Shown here: piece after piece, positions 22,565 through 33,720 of the stretch
How positions within the stretch are numbered: the stretch's first letter is position 1
Layout of the letters: the number at the start of each line of letters is the position of its first letter
Origin: Datisca glomerata
Taxonomy: Eukaryota; Streptophyta; Magnoliopsida; Cucurbitales; Datiscaceae
Reading direction: 5' to 3'
Assembly (NCBI GenBank): GCA_003255025.1
Contig: QANY01008233.1
Location: forward strand, 62,001 to 126,000
Length of the DNA stretch: 64,000 bases
The notes under the pieces: model-generated
What the model was told of the DNA's origin: nothing
Databases searched by the model: none
The model's input: only the letters and a program-made list of their open reading frames with translations
Made by a program: the position numbers and the translations under genes

Positions 22565-22680
22565 ATTCTCCAAAAAGTAAATTCTCTCCACCAAGAGTCT
22601 TTTTTCTATGATAGGTTTAACAAACATGTCATTAAGAAAATTTATGGCTGTCATTATAGCCGACTTTTGTAGTAGTGATG

Positions 22681-23143
22681 GCAACTTATATTACACTCGA
22701 AACAATGCGAAGATGTGAACTAACTGAATGATTTAGTTTATGGTCAATAAAACATTCAAACGTATCTAAAACTTTAATATAACCTTAGATAAATCATATA
22801 TATGGCCTATTACAAAAAAAAACAAGACTTTAGTAAAAGAATGTGAAATGGATGTTAACTATTATACAAGTTGTTATAGCATATTCAGAGTGAAACTACG
22901 TGCATTTCTTAAACAAGAGACTAATTTTTTCTTCTGCCCTTCGCTTTATTTTGTTTTTAATTAATGAAAAAAATAAATTCAACCTAATTTATAAATTTCA
23001 TAATGTCTTTTATATTTTAAATATGAAGTAAAAGTAAAAGTTGAGTTATATGAATACTCAAATACAAAATTAATATATGTGAAGTTAAGAATTTATACGA
23101 ATTTGGATATTACTAAATATAACAAAACTCACAAAAAAAATAT
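22681..23143. other. AT-rich non-coding interval
   Basis: I see no gene, repeat or structured element here. It is the host sequence between the CACTA-like and Harbinger-like elements. Confidence 0.5.
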
Positions 23144-24768
23144 TAAGGGGGCGTTTGGTTGGGGTTATCCCCATGGTAAACTTATTTTTCAGCACTTTTC
23201 CACGTTTGTTTCAAGTATTCTTATTTGACATGCTAAAGTTATTTAACCTGGTTAAATAACAATCCCACATTACTTTCCCTACCAAATTCCCTAAAAATCT
23301 ACTTTACCAAATAACTTTTCTAATTCATTTTCCCATCTTATAACACATCTACACGTTTTTTAAAATAACTTTTACTTTCTCATATCCCCATAAAAATACA
23401 ATTATTGTTTCAGTTATTCTTACTTGATTTTGATATTTTATTTTTTTCAAGATCAAAGCCTCACAAAAGTGTCATAAAATATCCCGAGCCTGGAATCTCG
23501 TTAGATCATGTTCTAGTCCTAGTGGAATCAAACCGATTCCGATATCAAATTTTGAGATATTTTTCATCCCTTCAGGCCTCTGTCCCGAAAGGCCCGTCCC
23601 ACAAACCCATCTCGGGGTCGTCCCGTGAGATTAAGATATACGCGTTAATTTGAATGAGTTATATAAAATATTCAGTTTGAATTAAGGATAAATAAACTCT
23701 TCATATATGCATAATATAAAATTTAAATGATTAAAATGCATGTTGATAATATCAAATATTTTTCTTAAAAATTATTTCATTCCCGAAAATAAATATTACT
23801 CATAAACTATCAATGTCTAAAAAATATTAAAATTATAAAAAGGGGACTACAACGAGATTGTTTATCATGTCTCATTTTTTATGTAAAGGACCGTACTCAT
23901 GGGACGGAGCCAAGAAGGATGGATTTAATAAATCTTTAAATTCAATTTTAGATTGTATTTAACCGAAATATAAAAAATTGTATCCCTATTCTATTTTGTT
24001 CCTGTGCTAGAACCAGAATATTTTGCTTGTTCTAGCTAGAGCGGAACGAAACTGATAACAATGTATACATATAACTGAAGAAAATTATATGTAGCAAGAA
24101 AACTGTTATGTATTATTAAATATTTTAATGTATTAATATGAATGATGGTTATTTATATCAGATTTAAATTTGATATATAAAAGAGTTAAATTTATATGTT
24201 ATTATTAATTTCATGATCTCGTAGAAAATTTAATCAAATACAACATGAATTATTAAAATTTTTACCAGTCATCAGCGGAGAATCTTTATACAATTTTACT
24301 ATGAAATTTTGAACAATTTATCATTGAATTTATTTGTATGGTGTGTAAGTAAGAAAACTTGTTTTAGTTTTTGGCTTAATAAGAGAAAATAGTTGATTTT
24401 ATTTTAGTGGTGGAGTTAATAAAATATTTAATTAATTAGTGCGTAAAATATATATAAGACATTGTGTGTATGAGAATATATATATATATAAATAATCATT
24501 GACAACAAATAAAAACTTGATAAAAAAAATTATAAATAATTAATAATTTTATCACTCTCATATAATTTATCAAACTTTCCCAACAACGTTACTCAAGTTT
24601 CCTACATGCCAAAGAAGAAACTCATACTTTCTCAGCAACTTTTTTACTTAACTATGTGCTACAAATATGGTAATCTTAATATCTTGTCATCTAACTTTAC
24701 TACTTAAACTTGCCCAACAACTTAACTTTTCCGGCATTCTTACTTAACCTATATCAAATGACCCCTAA
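23144..24768. mobile_element. Harbinger-like non-autonomous element (~1.6 kb)
   Basis: The left terminus is TAA|GGGGGCGTTTGGTTGGGG (23144 on). The right terminus read inward is GGGGTCATTTGATATAGG, flanked by TAA at 24766-24768. A TAA/TTA duplication and GGGG…TTTG termini are typical of PIF/Harbinger elements and their MITEs. No transposase is visible. The interior has a more GC-rich patch (about 23460-23640, with GGCCCGTCCCAC and TCGTCCCGTGAG) that may be a nested insertion; an 82-codon open frame across it (23405-23653) resembles nothing I know. Confidence 0.5.
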
Positions 24769-25609
24769 GTAAAATAAAAGAGATAAGCTAAGCCTAGAAA
24801 TGATAAAAGTCTCTGATACATGGTGGGTCTGAATAATACTTTTACATAATATTTCATTGTTTTGTCTTTCTTTTTCTTATTTTTTCTTCTGCTCTGTATT
24901 TTTTTATCTTCTTCTGTCTTTCTTTTCCTTCTTTATTTTTCTTTCCAAGTTGTAGCTTTAGTTTTTGTCACTGCCTTTCTTTTTCTATTTTTTTCTTCTG
25001 TTATCCAAATTGTGGACGATAGGTCAGTGAAAATTAAGAATGTATCTTAATAATTTTATGCATTTTAAATACCGCATGGAAAAAGACACATGCATTTTGA
25101 TAATCGGTTGCTTAGGACAGATTGTGAAAAAAGATATTATGGGTTATGTTCTGTTATAGTTAAGAGACTATTATGTTATGTGGATTTGTTGCTGTTGTTT
25201 AGGATTCTCATCGTCTTAAATTGCGTTATGTTTATCATTTTCTTCAATTACCCCTCTCCACTAGGAGAAGTAGGAAATATTTCTGACACGTAGGCAAAAA
25301 TCATTATTATGTATAGGTGTCATTTGGGAATATCACATGTTTTTCTCTTCTTATTGTATAAAGTGTCAATGTTGATGTGTCTCGGTTAAATTTTTTTCTC
25401 TTTTGATAATCGGTGGTGTTTGTTTTTATTCAAACCAGTCATAATATGCCGGTCGATGAACTTTGTTTTTTTTCTCTTTGTGTATAAATTAGACTCTGTT
25501 ATTACTAACATTTAAATTCTCAACATATGCTTTTGTATTTGCTTAGTTTTCTGTTGTGAAGGTGAGTGAAAATTTTCTAAGTTAATGTTATTTGATGATT
25601 CTGTGTTAA
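24769..25609. other. AT-rich non-coding interval
   Basis: No gene is supported. The Phe/Leu-rich open frame at 24862-25050 comes from T-rich sequence. Confidence 0.5.
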
Positions 25610-25618
25610 TTTTAAATA
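25610..25618. repeat. Left target-site duplication of the MULE
   Basis: TTTTAAATA, identical to 30850-30858. Nine base pairs is the duplication length typical of Mutator transposition. Confidence 0.93.
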
Positions 25619-25822
25619 GGGTAAACTACAGTTTTGGGTCATTTTCATTTTAGACTCTACACTTTAAAAATTATAAAGTTGACCCTACAGTTATATTTTG
25701 CATTCACGTTACACCTTCTATAACACCTCTGCTTAAAAATAATAACGGTCAGTCACAGTTTGTCTACGTGGCAAGTAGTTTAACGCCACGTCAGTTTTTT
25801 AAGTTACCCACTGCCATGTGGC
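25619..25822 (+). repeat. Left terminal inverted repeat of the MULE
   Basis: Pairs with 30622-30849 on the opposite strand. Shared words include GGGTAAACTA, ATTTTAGAC, ATTCACGTTA, CTTAAAAATAATAA and CAAGTAGTTTAACGCCAC. The two arms differ by substitutions and a few small indels. Confidence 0.88.
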
Positions 25823-26982
25823 AAAATGACATGACGTTAAAATTAACCCAACCTAAAATTAACATCGAGTAAACGCAGTCTTCCTCCCTTAAGCCATTAG
25901 GGTTCGCGAAATCGCCCTACCAAATCGCTCGTTCTGCTCGAAATCGTTCTACCAAATCGCAGTCTTCAAATTTTTGCTCGAGTTATTGTAGGTGATCGAA
26001 GGACTCTGAGGAGGTTGGAGTTATCTGTTTGGAGGAGGTAATTTTTCAAGTCTGGTATTCGATTTCTAGTTTGTTCTGTTTTTCAAGTATTCAGAAAATT
26101 AGGATTTGAGTTACCAAATTGAGTTCAAGTTTTCCAGTTTTGCTCGTTGATTTTCAGAAATTAGGGTTCGAGTCTGGTCTTCGAGTTCTGCTCGAGTTAC
26201 CAAATCGAGTTATGTTCTCTAATTTATATGTAAGGTCTTCTGCTCCCTAAACAAAGGTCACATTCCCTTTAATGTTCCTAATCTTCAACTTTGAGTTTTT
26301 TTCTTTTTCCAGCTGTAATGTACTTCATGAGATTGAAGTAAGTACAATCAATTATTGAGTTCTAATAGAATCTTGTCTTAAAATTATGATAGTGGTCGTA
26401 GTTTCTTCTTAGTATTGATAATTAAATAGGTTGATGTTACATTTGCACTAACTATTTTTTTGGCCTGTTGTTGACTGTTAGTTGCATGTTTAAGCTGTAG
26501 AGGCATGTCACACACTTTTAGATGGCTCATTGACACTCATCATTGATTGCATAAGATTCTTCCTAATTATAGTTGCAATTGTGCAATGAAATTATAAGAT
26601 TATATAGTCAGAAACTTAGAATCCTAAGATAGCTGTCAATTGTGCTATCATGTATTAATACGAGATTTGCCAAATCTGCACATAACATTTTAACAGCTTC
26701 TACTCTTACCCTGTGTTGGAAGATCTCATCTTCTTTCCATGAAGGAAGCACATAACATATGCTTGGTAGCTGGGAGGCAATCTTGCTTCTTCCAAACTTA
26801 TTATGGTCAATGTGATAATAACTTCATCCAACATTAATTAGAACCATTTCCATGTGCTTTATTCATTATCTGCCATCCAATCTCATCCATCTCCCTTCAT
26901 TAGCGAACTAATGCATTTGATTCCATCTCTTAATTTATGTTATGTTGTATATGCATATGATTGAGGCTTTTTAATTGCAGAG

Positions 26983-28860
26983 ATGGCTCCATATCCATTT
27001 TCAATTCACATGCATCGTAGTGGTCAATTTGAATGGTTCACTCCTACAAGATACTTAGGAGGTAAAATATATATTTTTTATGACTGCGACTCGGATAAGA
27101 TGAGTCTACTAGAACTAGAGGATATGTTTGACTGTTCTGGTGCTATTGAACATACTACCATGTATTATATAAAGCCTGGGGATGATATGGATTCTGGTTT
27201 GGTAGAGATAAGGATTGGTAGGAATGTAATGCATATGTGTCGGGTAGTTCCACCTACTAGACTTATACATGTTTATGTTGCACATTATCATGAGTCTTTG
27301 CTTATTGATGTTTTGAATGTTAATGGGAATATGCATGCTGATGATGAAAATGAAAGTGATAGTGAGTAGTACTGTGAGGGGAGTGAGAGTGAATCTAGTG
27401 ATGTAAATGTTAGGAGTATTAACTTAGATGATGTTGTAGACAGTGATTATAAGCTTAATAATAATGAATTTGATATTGGGGGGTCGAGCCACAAGGTCCA
27501 CAAGACCCACAAGTGGAGCTTGATTTTGAGGAGTTGAATTCTCCTCCCAATTCTAAGAGGAGAATCCAGAAGTATTCTCAAAATCCATGGTTGATAGTGA
27601 CATGTGCATGTTGTTTTTAAATTAGACATGAAGTTTAAAAATAGAGCTAAGTTTAAAGATGTTGTTAAGGCTCATGTAGACAAAGTGGGTATGATTTGAA
27701 GTTTTTTAAAAATGAGGCATGTAGAGTACTGGTCAAGTGTATAGAGAGTGACTGTCCATGGAGATTATATGCTTCATTGATGCAGCAAGAGAATAGCATG
27801 AAGATAAAGTCCTTTAATCCAGAGCATAGGTGTCATAGAACCTTCCGGAATAGGCATGTTAGTCCTAGATGGCTTTCAAAATATTACATGGATAGATTTA
27901 GAACACATCGTCGGTGGAAGTTGAATGACATTAGAGAGACAATGAGGAAGGACTTGTTAGTGAACGTTTTAACAAGCCAATCATATAGAGCAAGACAATA
28001 TGTTTAGAGGAGATTGAGGGGACTTATACTGAACAATATGCTAGGTTGCGTGACTACTTTGAAGAGTTACTAAACTGAAACAAGGGAAGTACAGTGAAGA
28101 TTCAAGTTGACAGGCCTCGGATTGATAGGACTGTTATCTTGCGAGCAAGGTTTTTGAGTGGTTACAGACCTATTATTGGCCTTGATGCTTACCATCTTAA
28201 AGGTCCTTGTGGAGGTCAGTTAATGGCAGCAGTTGGTATTGATGGCAATGATGGTCTTTACCCTATTGCTCTAGCAGTTGTGGAGAATGAGTCTAGGGAT
28301 TCTTATGGATGGTTCCTATACTTATTACGCAGTGATATAGGAGGCGTGGATGAATCCAAACAGTGGACTTTCATTTCAGACCAACAAAAGAGTTTGAAAT
28401 AGACTTTGGAATGTTATCCTACATTTGATGACAAGTTTTATGTTAGGCACATATATGTCAACTTCAAGACCACACGGAAGGGCAAGGCTTACAAGGATTA
28501 CTTGTGGAATCCTGCAAAGGTGAGAACCTTTGCAGAGTTTGAGAAGGAGATGAATGTGCTGAAGGAATTAGATGAAGCTGCATATACGTGGTTGAAAAAT
28601 CACCCTAAGAATGAATAACCTGCTATAGGCACCAATAGGGGTGCAAAGAGGTTCATGAGATTCAGAGTAAGCTTCTACTTTACATGTAATATATTTTGTT
28701 GATGTTCATTTCAATATATATTTGATTTGCACAATACTTTATATTTTCAGATTCTATCTGAAGCAAGCAATGTTGCTGGAACTCAAGCAAGCAGTTCGGC
28801 TACTACTGTTAGGAGAGGTCGAGAAAGGGGTGAAGCGCTGCTGTTGGAAGAGATTCTGTT
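26983..28860 (+). pseudogene. MuDR-type transposase, broken
   Basis: The ATG at 26983 follows a taattgcag acceptor, so a 5' non-coding exon in the leader (about 25880-26036, ending GGAG|GTAATT) is likely. The N-terminal PB1-like domain of plant MuDR proteins is at 26983-27369 (FTPTRYLGGK, then an acidic tail, TAG stop). An acidic linker with frameshifts follows, then the N-terminal MuDR region at about 27630-28007 (FKNEACRVLVKCIESDCPWR, CHRTFRNRHVSPRWL). The MULE transposase domain is at 28094-28618 (IIGLDAYHLKGPCGGQLMAA, FISDQQKSL, CVRH-type YVRHIYVNFK, WLKNHPKNE). Asp codons at about 28183 (GLDAYHLKG) and 28379 (ISDQQK) fit the DDE-type active site. At least two in-frame stops (28005, 28400) and several frameshifts break it. 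The SWIM zinc-finger region expected after WLK is deleted; only a tail exon at about 28751-28860 remains. Confidence 0.85.
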
Positions 28861-28989
28861 TTATGATTTTATTTTATGCTTTTATAATGTAAACTAGATA
28901 ACGTTTGTAATTCTGTTTTATGCTGCTCAATACTATTTTAATGGATGTTAATAGGTTCTCACGCATTTTTTTGTGATGGATTAGACTTC

Positions 28990-29150
28990 TATGTTGATAT
29001 GAGTGCTGGGATGTTAATATGGGTGATTCGGGCATGTTAATATGTGTTGAGATTCTTTTGTGGGATGTTAATATGTTGATATAAGTGCTGCTGGATGTTT
29101 TTTTGGGATGTTAATATGTTGATATATGTGCTGTTGGATGCTTTTATAAA
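28990..29150. repeat. Degenerate ~43-bp tandem repeat
   Basis: GGGATGTTAATATGTTGATA followed by TRAGTGCTGYTGGATG recurs at about 29063 and 29105, with degenerate versions to the left. It lies inside the MULE, after the transposase gene. Confidence 0.65.
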
Positions 29151-29589
29151 CTCTTTTTGGGATGTTTTAAGATGTATTTTGATGGATGATTTTTCGATAA
29201 TAAGAACCTATTATTTTGGAAATGATTTTAGTTTTTGTTTGGATGTATTTTTTTTGTAATAGATAGTGGAAACAAGATGATGGATGACTAAAATTGAAAG
29301 TTCACATTGTGATGGACAATAAGAAATCGGATTGAACCAGTGAGCTTACATGAGATCCATAAAAACTACAGCTACACTCCTACTTTGAATTATTTCTTTT
29401 GTAGCTTGTATGAAGGTTCTTTGGCACTCATGCCAATTTTAGAAGACTAAGCTCATTCATAATTGAAGTACCAAATAAGTAGAACTGTTCATTCATAGTT
29501 AATCCATATTGTGACATCAGTTACACCGAAAGAGTACTAAATAAGTTGACCACTGCATAATGTTATGAACACACCTAGATAAACCACTA

Positions 29590-30022
29590 CTAACATCTTC
29601 TTTGGGGCTTCCTATTAATAACATAAACACAGTTACAAGCCATGATAATACTAGAAATAACCACATCCTCTTCATTTTGGATCTGATGTTGTTCATTCAA
29701 CGATTTCAAATTTTTCTTCAAAAGTTTAATCATTTCCTTTGAATTTGGTAAATCATCTTCATACCAAGCAAAATATCCACAACCACTATCATCCCCACCC
29801 TAATAGTAAAATAATATAATATTAGATAGATATTCCAAACGTTCAGTAAAATCGTAAAATATTATAGCATAGGCTCACCGAGTATGCATAATAACCAAAA
29901 TATTTCCTCCCTGGGTTTGTTTGTGTCCACGATGTTTTGATCAAAGAAGCAACTCCACAATAGCATAGTGGTAGTCGTCGGCGTTCGTGTGAGACGAATG
30001 TCGTTGAGGTTGAAGAAGCCAT
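29590..30022 (-). CDS. GRF-type zinc-finger protein carried by the MULE
   Basis: Two exons on the minus strand: 30022-29879 (48 codons) and 29799-29590 (69 codons plus TAG), joined in phase 0 by a GTGAGC donor and a ttactattag acceptor, giving 117 residues. I chose the second in-frame ATG (30022) because MASSTS… precedes the conserved part; an upstream in-frame ATG at 30061 would add 13 residues. Residues 17-60 match a GRF zinc finger: LPLCYCGVASLIKTSW, NPGRKYF, then CGYFAWYEDD after the intron. Cys20, Cys22 and Cys55 are present. The Cys normally following FG is Tyr44, so metal binding may be impaired. Residues 65-92 could form a coiled coil and 94-109 are hydrophobic. GRF domains bind nucleic acid; proteins of this shape are common in plants and often lie in repeats. 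A leader-like T/C-rich region toward the right terminal repeat suggests that repeat supplies its promoter. Coding structure is fairly secure; function is inferred. Confidence 0.72.
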
Positions 30023-30621
30023 ACCAATAATTTGGGAAATTAATGAGAAATTAGCAAACATTTACCCTAATCTCGAACTCAAAAATTTACCTTAAATCTC
30101 GACGACATCCAAATTCATTTACCCTAACATATATTTTCACTATTTGCATACAAACAAATAATCGTGTGGACCAGTTCTTGGTACTCTTGTTTTCTTTAAG
30201 AAAATCTTACATCTTGCAATTTAGTTGTGGATTTATATTAGCCTAGACCACTAGTGGATTCAGAGATTTCTCCTAAATGCCATACCATGTAAAGCAGCAA
30301 CAAGTTTTTTCATACCGTGTTAGTTAACTTGTAAGAATACATGGATTTTTATGTCTTTTATAACCCCCTAATAGTTGAATCACTAATCACTAAAACAAAT
30401 AGGACAAAATTCATCTTGCAAAAGAAGATTTCAAAAGAAATTGAAAAAAGATGAAAACTTTAACATGACAGAACCTACAAAGAGGGAGGAAGAAGAACTC
30501 GGGTCTGCTCGCGAATGAAGAGAAAGAAGAAGAACTCTGAAAAAAGCCAGGAGATTTTGTGAATGAGGGCGGAGGAAGAAGAAAGAAATGGGGGAATTAA
30601 ATGTATTTTGGGGATTTAATC

Positions 30622-30849
30622 CCACTTGGCAGCTGGGTTACTAAAAAGCTGATGTGGCGTTAAACTACTTGTCACGTAATGCCGCGTAAACATACCGTGA
30701 CAGACAATTATTATTTTTAAGCGAATGTGTTACGGAAGGTCTAACGTGAATGAAAATGTAACTGTATGATCTACTTTATAAATTTTTAAAATGTAGGGTC
30801 TAAAATAAAAATGACTCCAAACTGTAGGGGGCACAACTATAGTTTACCC
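30622..30849 (-). repeat. Right terminal inverted repeat of the MULE
   Basis: Partner of 25619-25822. It ends with TAGTTTACCC at 30840-30849, immediately followed by the duplicated target TTTTAAATA. Confidence 0.88.
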
Positions 30850-30858
30850 TTTTAAATA
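30850..30858. repeat. Right target-site duplication of the MULE
   Basis: TTTTAAATA, identical to the 9 bp before the left end. Confidence 0.93.
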
Positions 30859-31986
30859 TTAAAAAATTGACTATGTTGTCTTATTGATTTTATATATTTT
30901 TAAGAATTTGCTAAGCTTTGAAGTGTTCTATTCGAAGTATATAGATATTCTTCTTAATGTATTTGTCTATGTTCCTAATGGTAGTTTAAAATATTTTTGA
31001 ATGATGAGTCGGATTTTTTTGTTGGTTTTCTATTTTGATATTAATTGTGTTTTATTTATTTTGATTTTGTAAGACTTAAATTTGTATTATGTATTTTGAT
31101 ATTGAATTATTTATTCAGTATGACACTACCAATTAAAGAACCATGTGTTGATAAAGAACAAGAGGTCATCAAAATCATCCATTGTCTGCTTGAAGAGCCT
31201 TTTGCCAACATGGAATGAGCTCCTAATGAAGAGCATCTTGCTAGGAACGTCGCCAATATTATAGAGTATATTCGAAAACTAAACCAACCATCTTTTCATG
31301 GACGAGAAATCCTCTGTTGGCGGAGTAACAAATTGAGGAGATTGAGATTGTTTTCTTCTTCTTGGAGTGTACTGAACAGTAAAAACTTTCGAGTGTAGAT
31401 ATAAATAAATAATTTTTATATAATATAAATAGAATAAAAGTCAATACCTTTGTAGGTTTTGTTATTGTATGATATATGCAAACATTAAGAAATATTTATT
31501 ACTGTACATCTTTATGTAACTTGTTAGGAACTATGATGATTTTTTCTGTAAGTCTTATTATGTATGTGATTAATAAAGTCAGAACATACTATTACAGCCG
31601 AGCACGTGCCGGGTACCTAATATTCTATTAAAATTTAAGGAAATTATCACCATCATATTCATTTATAGTATAAATTTTTTGTAATTTTATTTTAATTTTT
31701 AATATATTTACTTATAAGATATGCGTGAATAATTTAAGAATTTTAAAAATAATTTGTATAATATTGTTTAAATTATTTTGTTAGTATCTTATTGATTGTT
31801 TAATTTAAAATTATCAATATTTAGTCTTAAATTTTATGGAGGAAGATTAAGAAATTTTATAATTTAGTGAGATTTTTTATATGTAGTATATATACTATTT
31901 AGATTTTAATTTTTCTTGAAAATAGGGCGCTATCAAAACAATTTTCAAATTAAGTACAACTATACATAAAATTGAATTACGCCAAC

Positions 31987-32028
<42 letters not shown>

Positions 32029-32922
32029 CTCTTCGTCTCTCTCTTGAAGCTTCCTCACCTTCTCCATCCTCATCGCCGGCCATTGTCGTCGTCGTTGCCA
32101 TCCTGCATGTCAAGATCTTGGATCTCTCTGATTGAAGCTCCTCGAATCAAACCCGTACCAGTCTTAAGAGAGTATCTATGTAATTTTAGTTGTTTACCTT
32201 TTTAACATTATTTTGATTTGCTATGGTTCAAATCTGTTGTTGCTGATCAATTTGTCAATCTCGATTACTAATGGGTTGATCAATTATGAAACAATTTTGG
32301 TAGAGAAGACTGCCTTGGGTATCCTTAGGACAATTTTCTAGTCTATATTGGCTTTTTTGTCCACTTCTTCTGACTGAAGTGGTATCCCAAAAGTTTCAAA
32401 CTGGTTGGGCAACCCATTTGTTATCGTTTATGTCTCGCACTTGGACAAAAATGTCCTTTAAGGACGAAAAACTTTTTCACATATTTTTTTAGTAACAAAT
32501 GTTACTATCTCGTTAAAAAGAAAATGTACGGAGTGGGATAAGCAAGGAGGGAGGATGGGAGGGATGGAATGAGGGAAATTTGATGTTACTTGGGTTGATG
32601 CCACTTGGTTAGAGGAGATGAAGAAAAGGAGTTCATGCTGCTAGGATGGCTTCAGTAGGATAAAAAAGAAACAGTTTAGGGTTTCTTTTGTTTTGTGCTA
32701 TTTCTATGAAGTTTTGGGCTGTTTTGTTCTTTCGTATTCTTCTGGGTTTTTTTTCTGCTAGTTTTGCGCTCTTCAGAATATATTAATTTGTATTTTAAGT
32801 TTGCAAGGTTTATTTTGGGAACTTGCTTCTACTAGTAGACTTTATTTTGGGTTTTCGAGTATATCTTTTATTCTCTACATAAAAAAGCCTTGAAAATGCA
32901 TTTTCTTACCCCCTTTTAATAG
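30859..32922. other. Non-coding interval with one exon-like fragment
   Basis: Mostly AT-rich. At 31121-31219 a short plus-strand frame reads MTLPIKEPCVDKEQEVIKII, then HCLLEEPFANME before a stop; after the stop the sequence continues APNEEHLARNVANIIEYIRK. This looks like a decayed exon, but I do not recognise the protein. From 32040 to 32110 there is a GC-richer leader-like stretch after a CT microsatellite. The sequence from about 32340 merges into the tandem array. Confidence 0.45.
31988..32025. repeat. CT microsatellite
   Basis: An uninterrupted (TC)n of about 38 bp. Confidence 0.95.
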
Positions 32923-33504
32923 AGGGGTTCCGCTTAATGCGTGAAACAAGAAAGCTGGTCTGGGTGTCAGTTGGCGTGCATGACTGAGCAAGACGGTGAG
33001 TGGCTAAATGCCCAAAAATTAAATAAGATGTTCTCTAATTTCACAGGAAAATTAAAGAGAAAATAAAGTAGGATGAAGGTAAAAGAAAATTTTGTGCTTG
33101 TGAAAAAGTAGTACTGGTCCTGCAATACTCATAAAACATTTCCATAAAAAATTTTGTCACAGCTCGCCTTTAGTGCATTGGGCTCGCTTGATTTTGAGTT
33201 TTGAAACTTGGAGGCAGTTTAGTTCGTGGTGTGTGTTAATGGGTTTGCTTCGTTAGCTTTTGGAAATGGTGCTTTTTTGACAATGTATTTGGTAAATGTG
33301 GATTCACTTCTCCAAGACTTTTGTGCTTTTCTATTTTAGCTCTTTATAATGTCATTATTCTAGTGCTCCCATCTTGAATCTTGAACTAAAAAGATAGGAG
33401 TGAAGAAAATTTTTGGTTTGGGAAAAATGTCGCTGTTTTTTTTTTCTTTGAGATGATTTGTATTTCTAGGCTTCAATTTCGGAGGATTAGACTATATGTC
33501 GAAA

Positions 33505-33720
33505 TGAGTCTCTTTCAGAAAATTAGAGGTAGTGTTCTTACTGTTTTGGTGGGTTTACTTTTGGCGCTCATATTTCATCACGTGGACCCTCTGTTGGAGT
33601 TCTACAGTGTCCAATCTAACATGATCTCTGTTATTTTTTGATTTTCTGCATTATATTTTGGTAGATTTCTCAGATTTGTCAGTTAACTTCTGCTCTGAAA
33701 TTCTTGCTGGCAGTTCATGT
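33505..33720 (+). pseudogene. Hydrophobic exon-like block, array copy 1
   Basis: The plus frame reads SLFQKIRGSVLTVLVGLLLA, then LIFHHVDPLLEFYSVQSN and a hydrophobic continuation broken by a stop. Related copies lie at about 38640, 44605 (deleted), 51470, 54950 and 60330. It resembles a signal-anchor or membrane segment, but other frames cannot be excluded and I do not recognise the gene. Confidence 0.4.

Larger units (their letters stand above)
19787..22680 (-). mobile_element. CACTA-like non-autonomous element with captured exons
   Basis: The right end, read inward on the minus strand, is CACTACTACAAAAGTCGGCT followed by ATAATGACAG (22679 down to about 22650), which looks like a plant CACTA (En/Spm) terminus. 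The left end at about 19787-19850 has two copies of ATAGGTRCCGTAAAAAGACC, then TATAATGATGG, a diverged match to the right terminus. No transposase is visible. Between the ends lie minus-strand exon-like pieces with splice sites (21437-21490, 20995-21100, 20370-20471). The right end is fairly clear. The left end and the assignment of everything between to a single element are inferred. Confidence 0.45.
25619..30849 (+). mobile_element. Complete MULE transposon (5231 bp)
   Basis: Both ends are long inverted repeats starting GGGTAAACTA, about 200-230 bp each, and the element is bordered by a perfect 9-bp duplication TTTTAAATA. Inside are a plus-strand transposase gene (broken) and a minus-strand GRF zinc-finger gene, with leader-like regions next to each terminal repeat. 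Termini and duplication are seen directly. Family assignment is further supported by the MULE transposase domain at 28094-28618. The transposase has stops and a C-terminal deletion, so the element could move only if helped in trans. Confidence 0.92.

Noticed and set aside
23405..23653. 82-codon plus-strand open frame
   Set aside because: It lies within the Harbinger-like element, has no recognisable motif and runs across the junction of AT-rich and GC-richer sequence.
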